A stretch of DNA of 64,000 nt from Emydura subglobosa (lineage: Eukaryota; Chordata; Testudines; Chelidae): positions 434,001 through 498,000 of the forward strand of contig ML679971.1 of assembly GCA_007922225.1 (NCBI GenBank), written 5' to 3'. The notes beneath the pieces are model-generated. The model was not told the DNA's origin. It saw nothing but the letters and a program-made list of their open reading frames with translations, and made no database searches. A program made the position numbers and the translations under genes. The stretch's first letter is position 1. Every line of letters begins with the position of its first letter. Shown one piece after another: positions 55,961-64,000 of this stretch.

Positions 55961-57335
55961 AAAAAAGGGAATGAAATTCTGCCACTGTTGAGAGCTTGAC
56001 TTGGTGCACCAGCTAGTGAGCTGGTCTACTGGCTTACAGATTCGCTGGGACAAGAGTAACCATGTCAGAATCAGCTGCACGTATTCCATCTGCCTAAATG
56101 GGACCTAAGCAGAGAATCTGAGAAATGTCCAGCCCACGACCTCCCTTCTCTTGGCTTTGGACAGGAGCCCTATACAATGATCCCATTAGACCTTCTCTGG
56201 CCTTCAATACCATCAACCGTAGGATTCTGATGAGACACATACAGGGTCACATCAGCTGGCATATACTGCAATAATTGCTGATATGGGTTGAGTTTGAACT
56301 GGTACCCTAGAAATAACAAGCTTTTTATCTCTGTCCAGTTCTCTGTGTTGTCCAATCACCTTTTTACAGAGCTCCCATATTATTTCCCTTGTTTATAGAC
56401 TGGATGCTTTGCTCGGTTATCTAAGCCATTTTTTGTTTTGCTCAGTCCATTTGGACTCTTCGTCGTGATACTATTTGCAGGCAGCTTCTAGTTCATATTT
56501 TCTTTTTTTAATCAGGCAGAGACATTACAATTAAAATACCGTAAAAGTGATTCTGGCAGTATTGCAATAAGCATGTTTTTTAATTAAAGAAAGAACATGG
56601 GATGTACAAATAGTACCAGCTAATGGGAAGTTTCATCCAATGTATATTTTAATTGAGTTTTAAAGGGGGGGGGGGGGGGGGAGGCAGTCCTGTCTCTCTT
56701 TATTACTGTGTGATGTGATCTGTAGGTTGTTACAACAATATGCATCAAGTCTGGATTAATTATAGTCACGGAGTCATAAAATTCCACCTGTCTTGGAGGA
56801 AAGGAGGGATATATTTTTTTAAAAACAGGAACTCAGTGTTTTTCAATGGAATTTAACTTGTAGGACAAGAAATTCCTTGCAGGTATAATTTTAAAGCTTT
56901 TAGAACTATAACAATTGGACAGCTTTTCTACTTCTTTCTCTTAAGTGTAAATCCTGATTTGTGGCTCAGTATAGGGTGCAGGCATCTCTTTCTGCTCCTG
57001 TTTCGGCTGGGATTACAGCATGTATATTAGACTCCTACGGCTCTCATTTGCCCTCTAAATTGATTTTCCGCATCTTTGATAGTTGCCGAAACTCCTCCGA
57101 GGCTTCCCAGGCTGAACTCTAGCAGATCAGTGGAAGCTAATCCCAATTCTGCTAACAAAAGGAACTGTGTACGACTCCTGAAGAGATCAGACTGGAAGCT
57201 TAGGCAGCACGGTACCTCCTTCCTTCACGCACTGGCACGGAGCAGGCCTGTCTCTGGAAGGAGGTGCTGTTACTAATGATCTGAAAGAAAGCTCTCTTTA
57301 GTCTTCCTTGATCTATTCTAGGTACTCATATGGCC
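55961..57335. other. Intron, unclassified, with a 17-base G run
   Basis: No exon seen. The G17 run is at 56665-56681. Confidence 0.45.
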
Positions 57336-57505
57336 CCCGTCCCCATAGTATTTTACAATCCGTAATGTGCTTGTTCTCACAACATCCCTGTGAGGTAGGG
57401 CAGTGCTACTATCCCCATTTCACAGGTGGGGAACTGAGGCTTAGAGAGACTCTCACTTCCCAAACTAGCACTCTGACTGCTGGACCATTCTTTCTCTCAA
57501 GCTGT
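57336..57505 (-). repeat. MIR-type SINE, antisense
   Basis: CAACATCCCTGTGAGGTAGG, CAGTGCTACTATCCCCATTT, CACAGGTGGGGAACTGAGGC and TTAGAGAGACTCTCACTTCC. Confidence 0.85.
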
Positions 57506-57544
57506 TGACCTTGCTAATCTATAGGCAAAAGATTATGCATTATG

Positions 57545-57835
57545 GTATGGCCTACAGTAGGCCCTAACTGAGATTGGAGCCACATGGTGCTATGTGCTAC
57601 ACAAATGCTTAGTAAGAGACAGTTCCTGCCCTCGTGAGCTTACAGTCTAAATAGATGAGACAGACATAGGATGGCCAAAAAGGATGCAACCTATGAACAG
57701 AATATTGGAAACTGAGGCACAGAGAACTTCAGTGACTTAGCCCAAGATGATGGAATCAGTTTGTGGCTGAGCCAGGACTTGAACGCTGCTCTCCTCAGAC
57801 CCAGTCTAGGGCATTCACCACAAGACCATCCTCCC
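57545..57835 (-). repeat. MIR-type SINE with L2-like tail, antisense, near full length
   Basis: In reverse: L2-like tail (GGCCCTAACTGAGATTGGAG on the opposite strand near 57560, then GTAAGAGACAGTTCCTGCCC and GTGAGCTTACAGTCTAAATA), MIR core (AAACTGAGGCACAGAGAACT) and tRNA-like head (CATTCACCACAAGACCATCC). Confidence 0.85.
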
Positions 57836-57917
57836 TTGCTGAAAGCGAAGTGTTTGATTTGAGCTGGTCTCCAGGAGAATGTGGAAGCAGTTGCCTGTTT
57901 CTAGACTGGATGTGGCT

Positions 57918-58032
57918 TAAGGCTCTGATTCAGCAAAGCAGTTGAGCCCAGGCTTAATTTTTAAGCACGAGTAGTTCCATTCATCTCAGGGAGGCTAATC
58001 GTGCTGCAGCGCTTTTCTGGACTGGGGCCTTT
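57918..58032. repeat. Hairpin repeat, family D (decayed)
   Basis: AAGGCTCTGATTCAGCAAAG at the left, TTTAAGCACGAGTAGTTCCA inside, and GCTTTTCTGGACTGGGGCCT at the right. Confidence 0.5.
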
Positions 58033-58114
58033 GTAAGATCAAAATTGGATGTCTCTTAAAGATGTGCTGTAGTTTACAAGGAATTATTTGGGGGAAGTTC
58101 TATGACCAGAGTTG

Positions 58115-58165
58115 TGGAGGAGGCCAGGTCACAATGGTCCCTTCTGGCCTTGGAGTCTATGAAAT
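58115..58165 (+). mobile_element. CR1 LINE 3' end, short
   Basis: GGTCACAATGGTCCCTTCTG, GCCTTGGAGTCTATGAA: the last about 45 bp of the CR1 subfamily seen in antisense at 12186. Confidence 0.75.
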
Positions 58166-58898
58166 GAGTGAGCGCAGGTTCAGTTGTGCAGATCAAACAC
58201 TCCTTTCTCATCAGTTCCCTTCTGGTTTGTTTTTTCTTTCTTTAAAAAAAAACAACTTTGGAGCCTTTGTGAGGCTTTTCCCAAGGCGTAATCCTACCAC
58301 AGGAACCAAACATCTCTTTCCCCTGGAGCTCAGGTGTTGGGATATGGCAGCCCCTCAAATTATTGCAGAGCAAAGAATACTTACTCCACCGTCACCTGTT
58401 TTGTCTCCTGGTCTGACTGGCCTTCCCTGTGCATCTGCTCTCTATGTACTTGAATGATACAGATTGTGACATACACAACTGGATGACTTGCATCAGTTCC
58501 CAAGGCACCTACTGTAACATACACTGTTCTGGTGCAACCAGGAATGTTCACACTCTCCACTGTACCCTCATTACCTCCCGGTTTGGATGTCCCTTTCTTT
58601 GGCTCACACTGTAGGTATGATCAAGTGTCTGTGATGCCGCCTCAGTGTTGGCAGAGCAGAAGGACTTCCTCTAGAAGAGATGGTGCTTGCAGCGTTCTGC
58701 GGGCTACTAATCTAAATCACCATTGTTTGGCACTTGGACTGTAAGGAAAGAGTCCAACCAGCTTGCAAGGGAGCACATGGCATCTGAACAGATGGGGATG
58801 AATGCAGCCAGCCGGAAAACGTGAGCATCAGTCTTGGGAGTTGATTTCTAACTGAGGATATTCAAGCAGCTGCCTTTCTCTAGTTCAAAGCTGGATTA
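58166..58898. other. No gene seen
   Basis: Overlapping plus-strand frames at 58062-58744 have no recognised domain and no splice-site support. Confidence 0.4.
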
Positions 58899-59031
58899 AG
58901 GCCCTGATCCAGCCACACTCTTGAGCACATGCTTAACATTAAAGCACGCGAGTAGTACCAATGATTTAAGTGGTACTGCCTATGGACATAAAGTTAAGCA
59001 TGTACTCAAGTGCTTTGCTGGCTTGAGACCT
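58899..59031. repeat. Hairpin repeat, family D
   Basis: GGCCCTGATCCAGCCACACT and GAGCACATGCTTAACATTAA at the left, ATAAAGTTAAGCATGTACTC and AAGTGCTTTGCTGGCTTGAG at the right; arms pair around GTAGTACCAATGATTTAAGT. Confidence 0.75.
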
Positions 59032-60299
59032 AAATGTGTGTGGGGAGAACGTACTCCGTGGCATATCCAGTGAATTTTGGACTCTTGGTTCAGGCAGCCT
59101 TGGGGGCAGAGTCAATGTAATGAACCCTTCACTCCTTTGTGTCTTGGTCTGCCATAGCCCAGGCTGCAGTGAACTTGTATAGCTCATCCGAGTTTCATGT
59201 GAGCATGACAACAGGGTGCATGCACAAGGTTAATAAAATTAGTGTGTTGCCTTTAATTAAGGCCATACATGATACATCCGTGAAATGAGTGCAGGAGGAT
59301 CTTTCTTTTCATTCTAGTTTGCCCCCAGCAGGCACACTCTTGGAGGCTGAGAACGAGCACGTGAAATGCATTACCAGCACGCTGCTGTGTTGTTATGCAA
59401 GATCAGTTGTTTGAGGAAAGATGTTCCAGCTCTAGAAGATTCCTCCTGGTGCACGCCATTCAGGGATGCATGCCAAGCACGTATCTTGTTCAGCACATCT
59501 CCAGGCGGTTCTGGTGGGATCATCGTAAAACACAAAAGTGAAGGGAGCTGGGAATAACAATTCAAAGGGTCTGGGAATATTGGTCATATAAGGCCAAAAC
59601 CTATGATACAAAACTCCTTCCTCACATACCAATGGTAGGATACGACCATTATGCAGAAGAGAGCAGATGTGTCCATTCAGGAGGTGACCTTTGAAACAGC
59701 AGCAGATGCTTTTCCATAGGCAAAGGGTTTTCTACTGGATTTTGCATCCATACAATAGTTAAGAGGATGCAGTTGAGGTAATTATGTGTGTCTGTATACC
59801 TGTGTATTTGTATATATACATATATGTGTGTGTATATATATATATCTTTCTTGTGTGATACTTTAAATTATGGATTAAAAAACAATTCTCTTAAGAAATT
59901 ACTTTACACTTTTTTGTTTACATTTATCACTTCACTCAGCTTGTGTAGGGAAGCTGAATTGGATGTGTTGAGTCACTTTCATCCTTTTCACTACGCAATC
60001 TAATTATAACCTACGTCCAAACTTACAAGCACCTATGTCCAGACTTATTTTAATGAGACATTTCATTAAAAAATACAATATTTCTCTTAATGGTTTAATA
60101 CTGAGAGCGATTGCTTAGAACATCAAAGCAAAACAGGGTCCTCAATGGATGATTTCCTCTGTTTTTGGGAAATCCTAAAGCATTTTGAATGCTACCACAA
60201 TCTAAATAATAATGAGAAAGATGGAGTTGAAATCCACACCCTGTGTAGGGACGACGCGACTATCCATAATCATAAGGATTAAAAACAGCCAAACATTTT
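59032..60299. other. Intron, with TA/TG microsatellite
   Basis: No exon seen. TGTATATATACATATATGTG then TGTGTATATATATATA at 59809-59845. Confidence 0.45.
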
Positions 60300-60495
60300 G
60301 GAAGGGATATAAAGGCTCATGCTTCAAGGCACATCCTTTGACCAATGGGTATCAGAAGAAGTTTTCCCTATGGGTTGGTTATCTTATAACTACCAACTTC
60401 AGAGGTTCTTGCGCTGTCCTCAGAAGCATCTGTCCAGGATTCTGGACTAAGTGGACCATGGGTCTGATCCTGTTTGGCATGCCTGTGTTTCTGTC
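60300..60495 (+). mobile_element. CR1 LINE 3' end, sense, decayed
   Basis: GAAGTTTTCCCTATGGGTTG, GTTATCTTATAACTACCAAC, CTCAGAAGCATCTGTCCAGG and GGACTAAGTGGACCATGGGT then CTGATCC, the sense form of the CR1 3' end at the left of 35425-36964. Confidence 0.8.
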
Positions 60496-62150
60496 CAAGA
60501 CACTCTACAAAATGAAGTGCTATCATATTGTATTTCTACCTCCTCTTAATTTGCTCTTGTTTTCCTTTGTTTCACATAAGACTTTAGAGCAGAAATATCC
60601 TTCTATCCCTGACCAGCCCTTCATCAGTCTTCTGGTGCAATAGGTGGTCCCAGTGGAAGAGTACCTTAGTGGACCTATTTATTTTCTGGTTTGTTTTCTT
60701 TAATGTTCTATCAGTTTTTCTAGCTGTGTGTTGGTTTTCTTTTCCCTCTGGGAAAGGGGGAGGTTCCTCAGATTTAGTTTTGTTTTTGTTTTTTAAAAAA
60801 AGAGGAGGAAAAAAAAGCTTCTTTCCGGGCTCCGAGGTGAAGGCTAATTGCTAGGTTAATCGAGGCGAGTGGTAGTTTTGATGTTCTCACCAAACATCAA
60901 ATAGCCTCAGAATGTTTCTTTTCCCCCCTACTTGAAAGAGACATGTTTGTTCTCCATATCACTGTACCAAAGAGATTACGGGTTTAATTGTATTTGTTTG
61001 AATTGGTGGGGAGGCCATCATAACAACAGTTGATTGATTTTTATAAAATTACCCCAAGGTCTCTTGTTGGACATTCCGTGATCTCTTGTGCAGCCATAAC
61101 AAACAATTTAAGGGCAGAGCCAACGGCACAGTAGAGCAACATTCACTCTTTCTGCTTTCAGAAAAGGGGCAAGTGTTAAAAGAAGGAAAGGAACTGTTTT
61201 TTGGGGCTTTTTTAACCCAATCTTGTAAAGCAGCAGCTGTATATTTATTTTGAGCTAATAAAGTGCAAAGCCTGTAGATTCACAGAGCTGCTGGTTAGGA
61301 TGAACATCTATATATATATATAAGATTTGGACATATGTGCTTGTAAGTTTGAATATAGGTTATGATTAGATGGCTGAAATGACTGAGTCTGAATATTTGC
61401 CAATCTTTGCTTTTAATTTTTATTAAGCTAATGTTTCTTAACTCCCAGGGATTTGTAGTCTCTGGCCTGACTTTTCAGAAGGACTCTGCTTCCGTTGACT
61501 TCAGAGATAGGTGTAGGGTTCAGTTCTACTCTGCCATATGCTGTGCCTGTGCATACGATCTGCTGTAAGTGATAGTGTATGGTACGTGCTTTGTCAGTGC
61601 TTACATCTTGAGGGCCGGGCTCTGGCTTTTAAAGGAAAACATCGGCGCAAAGTGCAGCAGCTTCTAATCGCGCTGGTGGCCGTGAGCCTCCAAGTCTTTT
61701 GCCGTTGTACAGCAGATTGCTCAGGTTTGTGTGCGTAGAAGAGGGCGTGCTTAGGTGACTGGAAAGCACCAGGCATCAGCCTCTGCGTTGGAGTGCAATT
61801 CTCCTTGCATGTCCCATTCTGCCGTCTAAGGAACACAAGAGATAGAATGGGTATGTCCAAGGAGATGGAGAACTCCCATAGGAACTGTGCTAGCATTGTG
61901 CCAGCCCTTCCGTGTGCAGGGATGGTGTAGAGCTGGTGTTAGTGCCTGTCCTGACTGTATTAACTCTTGCAGGTCTGGATGGCTGTTTTCCTGAACTCTG
62001 TGTAATTTATTGGCAGCTAGTTCCATTTCCAGCTACTCCACCACTTGTGTAATGCAGAGAGGCAAAGGGACTCTAACAGCAATCACACAGAGCTATTCTG
62101 CTACGTGCCTTCTTGCGTTTTTCATTCACTGTGACTAGAGTCTCTCAGGG
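60496..62150. other. Intron, unclassified
   Basis: No exon seen. TATATATATATATAA at 61310-61323. A GACTTTTCAGAAGGACTCTG / GTTGACTTCAGAG stretch near 61469-61507 again resembles the short hairpin core. Confidence 0.4.
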
Positions 62151-62154
62151 AATA

Positions 62155-62405
62155 TCTACGCTGCTCACTAAACCAGACCCGAGCTTGTGGACTGGGTGTT
62201 TCCAAGCCCGCACGTGAATGTCCACATTGCATTGTAAAGCTGGGTTTACAATTGCTGGACTAGGGTATCTCAGCCATGCCAATGCATTCTGCATTACCAG
62301 ACCTTCTGACTTGAGTCTGCAGCTTGACCTACATCCAGACTGTGAAAAGACAGGGCTTGGCCCTGGGTCTCGGCAGGATTTGGACTAGCAGAGTCCTAAG
62401 ACCTG
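62155..62405. mobile_element. MITE-like repeat, TCTAC type, decayed
   Basis: Begins ATATCTACGCTGCTCACTAA, has ATGTCCACATTGCATTGTAA in the middle and CTAGCAGAGTCCTAAGACCT near the right end. Confidence 0.4.
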
Positions 62406-62436
62406 AGTCATGAGTGCTTATGTAACTCAGAACTGC

Positions 62437-62620
62437 TTGGTGTGGCCCTTTGTCCCACTCAAATGCTAGCTCGGCCAACTACAGACTGATAAGCCTGTGT
62501 CTTCTGGCTTAGGCGGTAGAGGCTCATGCATTAAGCTTAGGAGCTCCTAGGTTTGATCCCAGCCGCCCCCGACCAGGTTCTGTCAGCATTACAAGTGGGC
62601 TGTCATGTGGGATTTCAACT
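62437..62620 (+). repeat. tRNA-derived SINE unit, tandem copy 1
   Basis: Contains CTAGCTCGGCCAACTACAGA, then a tRNA-like A box (GGCTTAGGCGGTAGAGGC, about 62506-62523) and B box (GGTTTGATCCCA, 62550-62561), spaced like an RNA polymerase III type 2 promoter. Followed by GGTTCTGTCAGCATTAC. Repeated about 255 bp downstream. Confidence 0.7.
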
Positions 62621-62684
62621 GCAAAGTCTCTGAAACGCAGGACATGATTCCCTGGCCAGGGGGCGTATGTAACCTATACCCACT

Positions 62685-62862
62685 TGGTGGCACTCTGTCC
62701 CCCTCTGGTGGTAGCTAGGCCAACTAAAACTTGATAAACTTACTAGAGCATTGGCTAAGAGTAAGATATCTTTTAGCTCAGGCAGAAGAGGCTCATGCAT
62801 TAAGCTCAAGATGTCCCAGGTTTGATCCCAGCTGCTGCTGACTGGGGTCTGTCGGTGTTACA
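62685..62862 (+). repeat. tRNA-derived SINE unit, tandem copy 2
   Basis: GTAGCTAGGCCAACTAAAAC, A box TAGCTCAGGCAGAAGAGGC (62774-62792), then TCATGCATTAAGCT and B box GGTTTGATCCCA (62819-62830), then GGTCTGTCGGTGTTAC. The order of parts equals copy 1. Confidence 0.7.
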
Positions 62863-63390
62863 CTTGCTGACCTGAGTCAGATTGATTTGTGTGTGGATGG
62901 AAGCGGGGTTCGGGCTCAAAGATGAGTCAAAGCCCGGGTTTAGCATTCAGGATAGACATACCCCATGATGAGGAATGAGTGAGCATATTTGCCTTATAGC
63001 AGACTCCTAGGAGGCAAGGCAACGGCAGTCAACGGGCTTGCCCCAGAAGCTGAAAGCTCCCCATGTGTTCCCTGCTGATTTTGCACACATAGATGTGTTG
63101 GAATGACTGTTGACATGAAATGCAGAGGAACCTTTAAACGAGATTGGTGTCACCTTCTCAGTGGACACTGGGTGGGGGTGTGGGCAAGAGGATATTTTGG
63201 CAGGCGGGTGTGGGGGAATTTAATATTTTCAATCTAATGCATTTAAAAGTGAATAGGGCTGGATTTTCCAATCTGCTGTACCATTCTGGTGGTGCAAAGC
63301 ACCGCACACCTGCTGCTTCACCACATCTGATACAGAAGGAGGGAAGAAGATGTTGCAAAATGGAGTTGTGGTACATGCATCCTCACATAG
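62863..63390. other. No gene seen
   Basis: Unclassified intron. Confidence 0.4.
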
Positions 63391-63535
63391 GGTCTATCTA
63401 CACTGCAGTGAGACTCCTACAGCTGGCCCGTGACAGCTGATTCACGCTCGTGAGGCTCAGGTGAAGGGACTGTTTAATTATGGTGTAGACGTTTGGGCTC
63501 AGGCTGCAGCCTGAGCTCTGGGACCCTCCCACCTC
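63391..63535. mobile_element. MITE-like repeat, TCTACAC type, partial
   Basis: GGGTCTATCTACACTGCAGT at the left and TATGGTGTAGACGTTTGGGC inside, then GCTCAGGCTGCAGCCTGAGC, an 18-bp perfect palindrome region. Confidence 0.55.
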
Positions 63536-64000
63536 CTCAGATTATGGGCAACCCGTTTTGGTGAAAGGGCGAGATTGCAAATCCCCTTTCTCACACTAGT
63601 GCTCATATGAGTATCCCATTGACTTCAGAAGCTATAGATGAGAGGACATCTGGCCCGAGTACACAGGACTTGATCACAGTTTAAGAATAAAAAAATTTGT
63701 GGGTAGTGTTGGGGGTTCGATTTAATACAATAGCAAGGTGTCAAATAGCAAGGCTTAATCAACTTTACTAAACAAAGATGATTAGTCAAAGATTAATGCC
63801 ACATAATATAGAACAGAAGGCCAATACATTGCTAACCCATCTGGGAGACAGCAATGCAGCAGGTCAACTGTCTCAAAAATCTGAGCTTCACCCTACTTCT
63901 TTATTTACATCAGATGAGGGTTTCACTACATCTTTGCATTATTTTAAAGCTAATGTATCATGTTTATCTGTCTTCTTTGACATGCTTTTGAACACTTTGT
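63536..64000. other. Window end, unclassified
   Basis: No exon seen. CCCATTGACTTCAG at 63616-63629 is another copy of the short palindromic core. The last 330 bp are AT-rich and may be part of an LTR that runs out of the window. Confidence 0.35.

Noticed and set aside
58062..58744. Series of plus-strand frames considered as a possible next PKHD1 exon
   Set aside because: The next exon must begin two bases before a codon boundary and continue the G8 domain (expected GG..L.F-like start). These frames do not fit and contain a CR1 tail.
62505..62561. Possible functional tRNA gene
   Set aside because: A and B boxes are present, but the acceptor stem cannot be paired and there is a tandem SINE context.
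1..64000. CRISPR arrays, bacterial operons or an unknown multi-gene system
   Set aside because: No regularly spaced direct repeats with unique spacers, no gene-dense stretch and no ribosome binding sites; the window is vertebrate intronic DNA.

Overview
The window looks like a piece of nuclear genome from a non-avian sauropsid, most likely a turtle, with a crocodilian as the alternative. The evidence is the repeat content. There are many CR1 LINE 3' ends with the ATTCTATG-type tail, L2-like LINE tails, MIR-type tRNA SINEs, Ty3/Gypsy elements of two clades, solo LTRs, and several short hairpin or inverted-repeat families. No bacterial-style gene organisation is present, and almost all open frames in the window are chance frames or transposon debris.

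Only one host gene can be supported. Three plus-strand exons (11922-12135, 17139-17289, 50826-50982) have good splice sites and perfectly compatible phases. Together they encode a continuous stretch ending in the start of a G8 domain. I read this as the middle of PKHD1 (fibrocystin/polyductin), the large single-pass ciliary membrane protein, just before and into its first G8 domain. The paralogue PKHD1L1 is the main alternative. The introns are about 5.0 kb and 33.5 kb. The flanking exons appear to lie outside the window.

Region by region: 1-4984 is a decayed Ty3/Gypsy element (gag, RT, RNase H, integrase, 3' LTR) invaded by a young antisense CR1. 4985 to about 8200 is a second, Sushi-type Gypsy element. 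8.2-11.9 kb holds SINEs, a solo LTR, an L2 split by an inverted-repeat element, and a CR1 tail next to the first exon. 12.1-17.1 kb (intron) has hairpin repeats and a nested CR1/MITE cluster. 17.3-50.8 kb (intron) has two CR1 copies head to head (35.4-39.1 kb), several LTRs, MITEs and SINEs. 51-64 kb (intron) has a near-perfect palindrome with hammerhead-ribozyme-like cores (53.5-53.8 kb), a second solo LTR, and a tandem pair of tRNA-derived SINE units (62.4-62.9 kb).

The transposons do not work together with the host gene in any visible way; they are insertions in its introns and flank. Family names for the repeats come from recognition of motifs, not from a database search.
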